In this document: positions 1-7,012 of the stretch, one piece after another
Layout of the letters: the number at the start of each line of letters is the position of its first letter
How positions within the stretch are numbered: the stretch's first letter is position 1
NCBI GenBank assembly: GCA_002790175.1
Contig: PFUQ01000167.1
Coordinates: 1-10,029 of the forward strand
Length of the DNA: 10,029 nt
Reading direction: 5' to 3'
From: Flavobacteriales bacterium CG_4_9_14_3_um_filter_32_8
GTDB lineage: Bacteria > Bacteroidota > Bacteroidia > Flavobacteriales_E > Vicingaceae
The notes under the pieces: generated by a model
What the model was told of the DNA's origin: nothing
Database searches by the model: none
What the model saw: the letters and a program-made list of their open reading frames with translations, nothing else
Made by a program: the position numbers and the translations under genes

Positions 1-54
1 TATTTACCCTAATTTTGTGTTGAATAATCGAATTATTTACCCTAATTTTGTGTT
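1..54 (+). repeat. Two direct copies of a promoter-bearing 21-bp unit
   Basis: A 21-bp unit containing TTTACCCTAATTTTGTGTT occurs exactly at 1-21 and again at 34-54, a 33-bp period. The match goes further in imperfect form: AATCGAATTATT follows copy 1 at 26-37 and copy 2 at 61-72, where it encodes residues 3-6 of the ATPase. The offset from the unit is 4 nt after copy 1 and 6 nt after copy 2. The repeat therefore covers the promoter plus the first codons of the gene, as after a local tandem duplication with later small changes. The unit begins at the first base of the window, so further copies may lie upstream. Confidence 0.85.
20..50 (+). promoter_or_regulatory. Bacteroidota-type promoter of the ATPase gene
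   Basis: TAATTTTG at 43-50 matches the Bacteroidota -7 consensus TAnnTTTG exactly. A TTG at 20-22 lies 20 nt upstream, a normal distance for the -33 element in this phylum. Transcription would be expected to start a few bases after position 50, on or next to the ATG at 55, so the mRNA may be leaderless. A second identical -7 box sits at 10-17 in the first repeat copy. The consensus is established knowledge; use of this site is inferred. Confidence 0.6.
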
Positions 55-1407
55 ATGTTTAATCGAATTATTGTTAACGAGCTCGATAAATGGGCAAACA
101 AAAAGAATAGGAAACCTTTAGTGTTAAGGGGTGCAAGACAAGTGGGTAAAACGACCGTTATCAATCAATTTGCCAAAAATTTTGAGCAGTATATTTATCT
201 AAATTTAGAGCTTCCTAGTGATAGTAAACCTTTTCAAAACTTCAACAACCTAGAAAATTTAGTTCAAACCTTATTTTTTTTAAAGGACAAAGAATATGCT
301 AAAAGAAATAAAACACTACTTTTTATTGACGAAATACAAGAAGTTCCCGAAGCATTTAATATTTTAAGATTTTTTTACGAAGAAATGCCCGAAATACATG
401 TTATTGCAGCAGGTTCACTACTCGAAACAATTTTTAACAATCAATTAAAATTTCCGGTTGGAAGAGTAGAATTTTTGGTATTACACCCTGTTTCATTTAT
501 CGAGTTTTTAGAAGCTGTGGGCGAGGTGCAAGCTTTAAAACAATTCAATACCATTCCTTTACAATCGTTTGCTCACGATAAATTATTAAATCTTTTTCAT
601 ACGTATGCCTTAATTGGTGGTATGCCAGAAATTATTAAAGAATATGTCGAAACAAAAGACATTACTGCATTAGGCTCAATATACGATTCATTAATAGCAT
701 CTTACCTTGATGATGTGGAGAAATATGCAACAAATAATTCACAAGTTCAGGTAATTAGACATGTTATTAAAACAAGCTATTTTGAAGCCAACAAACGCAT
801 TAAATTTCAAGGGTTTGGAAAATCTGGATATGGCTCGAAAGAGGTTGGAGAAGCTTTACGTACATTAGAAAAAACATTCTTACTTCGATTAATTTATCCT
901 ACAACAAGTGTTAAATTGCCTATTGTTCCTGAGCTACAAAAATCACCTCGCCTTCATTTGTTAGATACTGGTTTAATCAACTACATGGTAGGTGTACAAA
1001 AAGAAATAATTGGTACAACTGATTTAAACAATGTTTATAACGGAACCGTTATTGAACATTTGGTAGGGCAAGAATTATTGACTGGTAATTTTAAAGCCTT
1101 AAATTCGTTAAACTTTTGGGTAAGAGAAAAAAACACATCTTCTGCCGAATTAGATTATGTAATGGTTTATGATGGTAAATTAATTCCCATTGAAGTAAAA
1201 TCAGGTAAGGAAGGAAAATTAAAATCTTTACATCTTTTTATGGAAGAATCATCACACAACGTAGCCATACGTTTATATGCTGGAGAATTGTCGTTAACCA
1301 AGGTGAAAACAGCGACTGGTAAAATGTATCATTTATTAAATTTACCCTATTTTTTAGCTGCTCAACTTCCAAAATATTTAGAATGGTTCAACCAAAAAGT
1401 AAGGTAA
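55..1407 (+). CDS. AAA ATPase with C-terminal DUF4143 region
   Basis: This is a 450-aa cytoplasmic-type P-loop ATPase of the AAA_14/DUF4143 group, which is very common in bacteria and archaea and has no settled cellular role. Walker A is GARQVGKT (residues 26-33), Walker B is LLFIDE (88-93), and a sensor-like AAGSLLE lies at 118-124. The C-terminal part carries E365-x-D367 followed by EVK at 380-382, the pattern of a PD-(D/E)xK nuclease-like fold found in these proteins. Whether it cuts DNA cannot be told from sequence. The length is normal for the family and I see no signal peptide or membrane segment. The ATG at 55 is chosen because it puts the P-loop at the usual distance and lies 4 nt after a perfect -7 box. 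It stands apart from the pabB-tilS genes by its own promoter and a palindromic region, so it may be a later insertion. Confidence 0.9.
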   Translation: MFNRIIVNELDKWANKKNRKPLVLRGARQVGKTTVINQFAKNFEQYIYLNLELPSDSKPFQNFNNLENLVQTLFFLKDKEYAKRNKTLLFIDEIQEVPEAFNILRFFYEEMPEIHVIAAGSLLETIFNNQLKFPVGRVEFLVLHPVSFIEFLEAVGEVQALKQFNTIPLQSFAHDKLLNLFHTYALIGGMPEIIKEYVETKDITALGSIYDSLIASYLDDVEKYATNNSQVQVIRHVIKTSYFEANKRIKFQGFGKSGYGSKEVGEALRTLEKTFLLRLIYPTTSVKLPIVPELQKSPRLHLLDTGLINYMVGVQKEIIGTTDLNNVYNGTVIEHLVGQELLTGNFKALNSLNFWVREKNTSSAELDYVMVYDGKLIPIEVKSGKEGKLKSLHLFMEESSHNVAIRLYAGELSLTKVKTATGKMYHLLNLPYFLAAQLPKYLEWFNQKVR

Positions 1408-1457
1408 ATTCGCTTTGTTATTGATGACATGAAAAAAATAAGTTTAACAATCTTCCG

Positions 1458-1483
1458 CTCAAGTTTGTGTCTCCACAAACGAG
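1458..1483. repeat. Palindrome 1 (GTTTGTG hairpin)
   Basis: GTTTGTG (1463-1469) and CACAAAC (1474-1480) form a perfect 7-bp stem with a TCTC loop. CTC/GAG at 1458-1460 and 1481-1483 extends the stem across an AA bulge. It lies 50 nt after the ATPase stop and could fold in that transcript, but only a poor T-rich run follows, so a terminator role is uncertain. It is nearly the reverse complement of palindrome 2. Confidence 0.75.
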
Positions 1484-1498
1484 TAATTGTTTTATCCA

Positions 1499-1522
1499 TT
1501 TGTTTGTGAAGACACAAACAAA
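1499..1522. repeat. Palindrome 2 (TTTGTTTGTG hairpin)
   Basis: TTTGTTTGTG (1499-1508) and CACAAACAAA (1513-1522) form a perfect 10-bp stem with an AAGA loop. The 18-bp core differs at only one position from the reverse complement of palindrome 1. Its 3' arm lies where a -33 element of the pabB promoter would be expected. The pair looks like two members of one REP-like palindromic repeat family in opposite orientation; membership of a genome-wide family is inference. Confidence 0.8.
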
Positions 1523-1534
1523 GGCTAAAAACAA

Positions 1535-1542
1535 TATATTTG
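1535..1542 (+). promoter_or_regulatory. -7 box upstream of pabB
   Basis: TATATTTG matches the Bacteroidota -7 consensus TAnnTTTG. It ends 4 nt before the GTG start of pabB, the same spacing as between the ATPase -7 box and its ATG, so a leaderless or nearly leaderless mRNA is predicted. No TTG is seen 17-23 nt upstream; that stretch is occupied by the 3' arm of palindrome 2. Confidence 0.5.
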
Positions 1543-1546
1543 CAGT

Positions 1547-2800
1547 GTGAAAAAATTATCACTCGACATCAACAATAGAGAAGCTTTTGAGCAAAACTTA
1601 ATCCATCATTTTAAGGATGCTAAGTATTTGTTTTATTTCAATTCAAATAACGAAAATGCGAACATCTTAGCCGTTTCAAACAGCGAAAAGGTGATGGAAA
1701 ACAACTGGAAAATTGGTTTTATTTCGTACGATTATAAAAACCAAATTGAGCAATTATCATCAAACCATACAGATGAAATTGGTTTTCCTGATGAGTTTTT
1801 TTTCTCACCACAGTTGTTGGTAGAATTTTCCGAACATAAAATCAATATCAATTTCGATGATAAAATTTATAATGAAACAGATTTAAGAGCTTTAGTACAC
1901 CAATTAAGTAGTCAAGAAATTAAAAAAAGTGAAGCTTTATCGGTTAAAATGTTGCCAATCGTTTCTAAAGAAAACTACCTTAAAAACGTAGTAAAACTTA
2001 AAAAACACATTCAATTAGGCGACATTTACGAGGTCAATTATTGTCAGGAATACGCTGCCAGTAATGTAGAAATCAATCCGATAGACACGTATTTTAAACT
2101 CAATAAAAAATCGCCAACACCTTTTTCGTGTTTTGTAAAATATCACGATAAGTTTTTGCTTTGTGCTTCTCCTGAGCGGTTTATGAGCAAAATTGGTGAT
2201 AAATTGATTTCTCAACCCATTAAAGGAACGATAAAAAGAGGCTCAACTTCACAAGAAGATGAGCAACTAAAAATACAATTGCAAAACGACCCAAAAGAAC
2301 GTAGTGAAAATATCATGATTGTTGATTTGGTACGTAACGATTTAGCAAAAATTGCAACACGAAACAGCGTTAAAGTGGATGAATTGTGCGAAATTTATAC
2401 CTTTCCTCAAGTGCACCAAATGATTTCGACTATTAGTGCAGCATTAAAGCCAGAAGTGGATTTCAAAACAATTGTTCATGCACTTTTTCCTATGGGTTCG
2501 ATGACAGGAGCTCCAAAAATTAGAGCGATGGAATTGATTGAACAGTATGAAGATGCTAAACGGGGATTGTACTCAGGAACAGTAGGATATATTAAGCCCA
2601 ATAGCGATTTCGATTTTAATGTAGTGATTCGGAGTATTTTGTATAACAGTTCATTAAAAAAAATATCGTACTTTGTTGGAGGAGCAATTACCAATTTATC
2701 GGAACCAGAAAAAGAATATGAAGAATGTTTGTTAAAAGCCAAAGCCATTAATGAAGTGTTGAAAGCTCACCCAACCCTACCGAAGGGAGGGCTTACGTAG
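1547..2800 (+). CDS. pabB: Aminodeoxychorismate synthase component I
   Basis: A 417-aa chorismate-binding enzyme of the PabB/TrpE family. It would convert chorismate to 4-amino-4-deoxychorismate for folate synthesis, using ammonia from a glutamine amidotransferase partner that is not in this window. PIKGT (224-228) has the lysine typical of PabB, where anthranilate synthase has PIAGT; this favours pabB over trpE. Other family motifs are ENIMIVDLVRNDL (254-266) and GSMTGAPK (317-324). The start is a GTG; the reading frame from there gives MKKLSLDINN, and a -7 box lies just upstream. The last dozen residues (AHPTLPKGGLT) do not look like the family's usual end: they are encoded by a GC-richer repeat-like stretch. 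The gene is followed after 46 nt by tilS on the same strand, a pairing often seen in Bacteroidota, so the two are probably cotranscribed. No lesion is seen in the catalytic region. Confidence 0.92.
   Translation: MKKLSLDINNREAFEQNLIHHFKDAKYLFYFNSNNENANILAVSNSEKVMENNWKIGFISYDYKNQIEQLSSNHTDEIGFPDEFFFSPQLLVEFSEHKININFDDKIYNETDLRALVHQLSSQEIKKSEALSVKMLPIVSKENYLKNVVKLKKHIQLGDIYEVNYCQEYAASNVEINPIDTYFKLNKKSPTPFSCFVKYHDKFLLCASPERFMSKIGDKLISQPIKGTIKRGSTSQEDEQLKIQLQNDPKERSENIMIVDLVRNDLAKIATRNSVKVDELCEIYTFPQVHQMISTISAALKPEVDFKTIVHALFPMGSMTGAPKIRAMELIEQYEDAKRGLYSGTVGYIKPNSDFDFNVVIRSILYNSSLKKISYFVGGAITNLSEPEKEYEECLLKAKAINEVLKAHPTLPKGGLT
2763..2794. repeat. Imperfect GC-richer hairpin at the 3' end of pabB
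   Basis: CCCT (2775-2778) and AGGG (2784-2787) pair around ACCGA. CCC (2770-2772) and GGG (2789-2791) extend the stem past a small internal loop, and AAG/CTT can close it further out after an extra few bases on the left arm. The stretch is clearly richer in G and C than its surroundings and encodes the HPTLPKGG part of the PabB tail. It resembles the degenerate CCCT...AGGG dispersed palindromes seen in many Bacteroidota genomes; that assignment is from memory, not a search. Confidence 0.5.
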
Positions 2801-2846
2801 TGGAGAGAAAACTGTGAATACCTATGAATTGAAAACTCTTTAATTA

Positions 2847-4160
2847 ATGATTAAAAAATTTGAAAAATATTACCAAAAAAACGAATTGTTTGCAAAAACA
2901 GACAAAATTCTACTCACCGTGAGTGGAGGTAGAGATTCGGTGGCTATGGTTTATTTGTTTAAGGCTGCAAAATTGAACTTCGGCATTGCACATTGCAATT
3001 TTCAATTAAGAGGAAAAGAGGCAGATAAAGATGAAGAGTTGGTAAATGATATAGCAGAAAAATTTCAGATTCCTTTTTATTCAATTATTTTTAATACGAA
3101 AGCGTATGCTACTGAAAAAAGAATTTCTATACAAATGGCAGCGAGGGAGTTAAGGTACGCTTGGTTCGAAAAAATAAGAAAAGAGAATAATTTCCAATTT
3201 ATCGCTACGGCACATCACCAAAACGATGTAGCAGAAACTATGTTAATTAATTTAACAAAAGGAACAGGTCTTTCTGGATTGCACGGAATCAGCATTAAAT
3301 CAAAATTTATTATTCGTCCAATGTTGTGTTTTTGTCGAGAGGAAATTGATGATTACATCAATAAAAATAATATTATTTATAGAGAAGATCAATCAAATAC
3401 TGATACCAAATATTATAGAAATGCCATTAGGCATCAAATTATTCCTGAATTAGAAAAGTTGAATCCTTCTATTATAACTACACTCAATAAAGAAGCAACT
3501 CGTTTTTTTGAAATAGAAACTATTTTGGAAGAAAAGATAAATTCCGAAAAAGAAAAGTGTTTTGAGTATGCAGATGATAGTATAAAAATTTATATCAAAA
3601 GACTAAAGAATTTAAATTCTTTAAAGACATACTTATACTATTTTTTAAAAGATTTTGACTTTAATTTTTCTGACGTGGAAGATATTATTAATGGATTAGA
3701 CAATCAGGCTGGAAAAACTTATTATTCCTCAACTCATATTCTTGTTAAGGATAGAGATTTTTTTATTTTAAAAAGAAATGAAGAACAAATAGTTCCTCCA
3801 ATCTTTATCAACTCTTTTGAAGAATTTCCTTTTGACAGTCATTTAATCAATTCATTAGACAACTTTAAAATAAATTCTTCTAGTAACTATGCTTATTTAG
3901 ATGCTGATAAAATACAATTTCCTCTTATCCTTAGAATATGGGCAACAGGTGATTTTTTTAAACCTTTTGGCATGAAAGGTTCTAAAAAAATTAGTGATTA
4001 TTTGATTGATAAAAAGGTTTCTATAATCGATAAAAAAAAAATAAAAGTATTAGCAGATGATAAAGGTCAAATTATTTGGCTAGTAGGATATAGAATCAAT
4101 GATAATTTCAAAATAACTTTATCAACAAGAACGATATTATTATTATCAGTAAAAGAATAG
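2847..4160 (+). CDS. tilS: tRNA(Ile)-lysidine synthetase
   Basis: A 437-aa cytoplasmic enzyme that uses ATP to attach lysine to C34 of the CAU-anticodon tRNA-Ile, so that it reads AUA codons and is charged with isoleucine. This is an essential function in most bacteria, and apt in an AT-rich genome with many ATA codons. The PP-loop motif is SGGRDS (26-31). HCNFQLRGKEADKDE and AHHQND (122-127) are family signatures, as is the RNAIRH segment (191-196). The C-terminal substrate-binding domain is present, with the recognisable stretches WATGDFFKPFGMKG and KKISDYLIDKK. Length matches the long TilS form. The ATG at 2847 places the PP-loop at its normal distance from the N-terminus. There is no obvious ribosome binding site, as is common in this phylum. 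It follows pabB by 46 nt and is likely in its operon. Confidence 0.95.
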   Translation: MIKKFEKYYQKNELFAKTDKILLTVSGGRDSVAMVYLFKAAKLNFGIAHCNFQLRGKEADKDEELVNDIAEKFQIPFYSIIFNTKAYATEKRISIQMAARELRYAWFEKIRKENNFQFIATAHHQNDVAETMLINLTKGTGLSGLHGISIKSKFIIRPMLCFCREEIDDYINKNNIIYREDQSNTDTKYYRNAIRHQIIPELEKLNPSIITTLNKEATRFFEIETILEEKINSEKEKCFEYADDSIKIYIKRLKNLNSLKTYLYYFLKDFDFNFSDVEDIINGLDNQAGKTYYSSTHILVKDRDFFILKRNEEQIVPPIFINSFEEFPFDSHLINSLDNFKINSSSNYAYLDADKIQFPLILRIWATGDFFKPFGMKGSKKISDYLIDKKVSIIDKKKIKVLADDKGQIIWLVGYRINDNFKITLSTRTILLLSVKE

Positions 4161-4246
4161 TGAGCTATCATTTTTCAAAATCAATTCATAATTTTCTATC
4201 TAAAAAAATAAGTTTATTTTTAGACAATAATTAAAACTCATGCTCA

Positions 4247-4312
4247 ATTAAACAGTTAGTTAACATATTAATCGTATTATTTTTAGTTGGTTTTTCGGCT
4301 AAAACTTTTTCA
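4247..4312 (+). other. Signal-peptide coding segment lacking a standard start codon
   Basis: The in-frame translation I-KQLVNILIVLFLVGFSAKTFS has a basic start, a hydrophobic core and a polar end just before QKVGLVLSGGG, the normal beginning of mature patatin proteins of this type in Bacteroidota. A TAA at 4232-4234 closes the frame upstream. Between it and 4331 the only near-start codons are ATT (4247), ATA (4265) and ATC (4271). An ATG at 4240 is in another frame and meets a stop after three codons; removing one T at 4248-4249 would join it to this frame. Confidence 0.75.
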
Positions 4313-6535
4313 CAAAAGGTTGGGTTAGTATTGAGTGGCGGAGGGTCTAGTGGAGTAACTCATATTGGAGTAATAAAAGCGTTAGAGGAGAATAATATTC
4401 CCATCGATTATATTACTGGAACTTCGATGGGAGCTTTAGTTGGAGCATTATATGCAGCAGGATACTCACCACAGGAAATAGAAGATATATTTTTATCTAC
4501 CCAATTTAAAGATTGGGCAGAAGGAAATCTTGATCAAAAATATAGTTATTATTTAAGGGAAAAAAATAACAATCCATCCTTGGTTACATTCAAGTTAGCT
4601 ATGGATACACTTTTTGAAACTAGTTTACCCACCAATTTAATATCACCAATTTCACTTAATTACGGATTAATGAGCTATTTTGCTCCCTCTACTGCATTTG
4701 CAAATAACAATTTTGATAGCTTATTTATTCCATTTAGATGTGTGGCTTCAGATATAATTTCTAAAAAATCAGTAATTTTAAGAGAAGGAGATTTGTCAAC
4801 TGCTGTTAGGGCTTCAATTGCTTATCCATTATATTTATCACCAATCACAGCAGAGGGAAAGTTGTTATTTGATGGTGGTTTATACAATAATTTCCCTTCC
4901 GATGTCATGTATAATGATTATTTACCAGATTATATTATAGGAAGTAATGTTTCTTCCAGTTATTCTGCACCAAATGAGGACAATATAATTTCTCAAATAA
5001 AAGCTATTCTTGTTGACAATAGAGATTATTCTATTTCATGTGATAATTCAATATTAATAGAGCCTGAGGCAGCAGAATTTTCTTTATTTGATTTCGACAA
5101 TAATAAAAAATTGATTCAAATAGGTTATGATGCCACACTCAAAAAAATTGCCGATTTGAAAAATGATATTAATAGGAGAGTTGATAAAAATGAACTAGAA
5201 GAAAGAAGAAAAGTATATAAAAAGAAGTTACCAAAATTAGTTTTTGAAGATATTGAAGTGAGTGGATTGACTGACTCTCAAAACAAATACATTAGGAAAT
5301 CATTAAGGTTTAAAGGGGACACTATTAGTGCGGAAGAGTTAAAATCGGAATATATAAAAGTGTCTTCAGATGACAAAATAAAATCAATTTATCCTTTAGC
5401 GAAATATAACAAAGAATCAACTTATTTTACATTAAAACTATTGGCTAAAAAAGAAAAAGATTTATTTGTTTCTTTTGGTGGGGTATATTCCTCTAGACCT
5501 ATTAATGAAGTTTATATTGGATTACAGTATAATGTTTTAAGTAAAACAGCTATATCTGTGTTAGCCAACACTTATTTTGGGAAGTTACATAATTCACTTT
5601 CGGGTGGTTTTAGATTCGATTTTCCGTTTCAGATTCCTTTTTATTGGAAAACAACCTATACCATTGATGGATGGGATTACTTTAAAAGTAAAACAACTTT
5701 TTTTGAAGATACTCGCCCATCTTTTTTGGTTGTAAATGACAATTATTTTAAATCGGAAATAGCTTTTCCTATCGCTTATAAAGGGAAAATTATTATTGAT
5801 GGAACAGCAGGAGAATTGGTAAATAATTACTATCAAACTAAACAATTTTTATCAACTGATACCACTGATAAAACTAGGTTTAGAAATTTTTCAACAGCTC
5901 TTACTTTTGAAAGAAATTCGTTAGATTTAAAACAATATGCTTCTCGAGGAAGTTTTTTTTCAATTTGCACCCGTTTTATCAGAGGTGAGGAACATAGTAC
6001 TCCAGGATCAACATCCATTATTAAAGATAATTTTGATACCATTTTAAATTGGTTTCAATTTAAAGTTACTTTCGATAAATATTTTAATGATGAGGGGAAA
6101 GTTAGGTTTGGTTTATTTGGAGAAGGAGTTCTTAGTAACCAACCATTTTTTAATAATTATACGGCTTCTGTACTATCGGCTCCGGCATTTCAACCTCTTT
6201 CAGAGAGTAAAACCTTGTTTCAAGAGAACTTAAGAGCTCATTCTTATTTTGCTTTGGGAGTTAAAAATATTTATCAGGTTTTAAAAAAGTTCCAATTACG
6301 GTTTGAAGGATATTTATTTCAACCTTACCAACAAATTCTACAAAATAATAATAAGGAAGCTTTTTATGGAAATGTTTGGTCTGATCAACAATTTATTCTT
6401 TCTTCTTCCTTAGTTTATAATTCACCAATTGGACCTTTAGCCATCAATTTAAATTATTATGATAAATATGAAGAACACTGGTCTTTATTATTTCACTTCG
6501 GTTATATTATTTTTAATAAAAAGAGCTTAGAGTAA
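4247..6535 (+). CDS. Patatin-POTRA-outer-membrane-barrel phospholipase
   Basis: A patatin-like serine lipid acyl hydrolase fused to an outer-membrane anchor, laid out like type Vd autotransporters (PlpD, FplA). Counting from the ATT at 4247 (762 codons), residues 1-22 are a signal peptide. Residues 25 to about 280 are the patatin domain, with the GGGSSG oxyanion motif (31-36), nucleophile S60 in GTSMG and catalytic D209 in DGG. About 331-415 resemble a POTRA domain (LVFEDIEVSGLTDSQNKYIR). The rest is rich in alternating aromatic beta strands, and the last strand ends HFGYIIFNKKSLE, as in an Omp85-like barrel. The start is a problem: the frame is open only from 4235, and its first ATG/GTG/TTG is the TTG at 4331, which would cut into the first patatin strand and lose the signal peptide. 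I therefore begin at ATT 4247 and treat the true start as unresolved. The catalytic and barrel regions are intact. The specific substrate is unknown. Confidence 0.85.
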   Translation: MKQLVNILIVLFLVGFSAKTFSQKVGLVLSGGGSSGVTHIGVIKALEENNIPIDYITGTSMGALVGALYAAGYSPQEIEDIFLSTQFKDWAEGNLDQKYSYYLREKNNNPSLVTFKLAMDTLFETSLPTNLISPISLNYGLMSYFAPSTAFANNNFDSLFIPFRCVASDIISKKSVILREGDLSTAVRASIAYPLYLSPITAEGKLLFDGGLYNNFPSDVMYNDYLPDYIIGSNVSSSYSAPNEDNIISQIKAILVDNRDYSISCDNSILIEPEAAEFSLFDFDNNKKLIQIGYDATLKKIADLKNDINRRVDKNELEERRKVYKKKLPKLVFEDIEVSGLTDSQNKYIRKSLRFKGDTISAEELKSEYIKVSSDDKIKSIYPLAKYNKESTYFTLKLLAKKEKDLFVSFGGVYSSRPINEVYIGLQYNVLSKTAISVLANTYFGKLHNSLSGGFRFDFPFQIPFYWKTTYTIDGWDYFKSKTTFFEDTRPSFLVVNDNYFKSEIAFPIAYKGKIIIDGTAGELVNNYYQTKQFLSTDTTDKTRFRNFSTALTFERNSLDLKQYASRGSFFSICTRFIRGEEHSTPGSTSIIKDNFDTILNWFQFKVTFDKYFNDEGKVRFGLFGEGVLSNQPFFNNYTASVLSAPAFQPLSESKTLFQENLRAHSYFALGVKNIYQVLKKFQLRFEGYLFQPYQQILQNNNKEAFYGNVWSDQQFILSSSLVYNSPIGPLAINLNYYDKYEEHWSLLFHFGYIIFNKKSLE

Positions 6536-6538
6536 TTT

Positions 6539-7012
6539 CTATTTTCCTATTGTTGGAAATGAGCTCGCTAATAAACTTAGAAGTAACGAGTTAATAATGA
6601 CAAAAAGGAAAACGATAAAAATTGTCGACTTTTTATGTCTATAAAATTTCTCACAAATTATTGAACCGATAGGTATTGATAGAATTGATGCTGTTAAAAA
6701 AGCTATTCCCCATACACCAAACAAGTGTTTAGTTTTAATAATTAATTTATTCATCCTAGTCATCATTTTAGGAAGTGGTTTTCCTAATTTCTTTAATTTT
6801 TCAAGCTTTGCTCTTTTTATTTTTTGACTAAACTTAATCAATATTTTCCCGAATGTAAAAAATACAATTGTTCCAAAAATCCCTCCAGAAGTAACAGTTA
6901 AAAAAGTATCTAATAAGCTTAAACCAAAACCATTTATTCCAATAAATGGGGAAGCTAGAAATTTAGTTGCTGCAGTAAAAAATACAATAATGTAGGCGTG
7001 CAAATCCATCAT
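6539..7012 (-). CDS. Small four-helix inner-membrane protein, family not recognised
   Basis: A 157-aa protein with four probable membrane segments, at about residues 6-25, 40-60, 97-119 and 129-150. Between helices 2 and 3 is a strongly basic stretch (61-95, many K and R), which by the positive-inside rule should face the cytoplasm. Glycine- and proline-containing patches (SPFIGINGFG, SIPIG) recall small export or DedA-like proteins, but no diagnostic motif is present and I assign no function. Its ATG overlaps the upp stop codon (TAATG), so translation is probably coupled to upp. A second ATG follows immediately. Its stop lies only 3 nt from the stop of the convergent patatin gene, leaving no room for a separate terminator. 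Cotranscription with upp would be compatible with a pyrimidine-related transport role, but that is speculation. Confidence 0.8.
   Translation of the reverse strand: MMDLHAYIIVFFTAATKFLASPFIGINGFGLSLLDTFLTVTSGGIFGTIVFFTFGKILIKFSQKIKRAKLEKLKKLGKPLPKMMTRMNKLIIKTKHLFGVWGIAFLTASILSIPIGSIICEKFYRHKKSTIFIVFLFVIINSLLLSLLASSFPTIGK

Noticed and set aside
1..54. Two direct repeats with a short spacer as the start of a CRISPR array
   Set aside because: Only two copies, a 12-nt spacer, no cas genes, and the repeat carries a promoter consensus and leads into coding sequence.
1429..1509. Short ORF of 26 codons beginning MKKISLTI, resembling the pabB start MKKLSLDI
   Set aside because: The nucleotide match is weak, the rest of the ORF is only the two palindromes read through, and lysine-rich starts are common by chance here.
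1795..1803. Runs of eight T within coding regions (also at about 5953-5960) as phase-variation switches
   Set aside because: Such runs are expected often in DNA this AT-rich, both frames are intact, and there is no sign of variation.
1547..2800. Gene as trpE (anthranilate synthase component I)
   Set aside because: The PIKGT lysine is the PabB form, and no trp genes are adjacent.
4199..4224. TCTAAAAA/TTTTTAGA inverted repeat after tilS as a terminator
   Set aside because: The stem is almost all A-T with a 10-nt loop and no T-run after it; this kind of pairing is common by chance in this composition.
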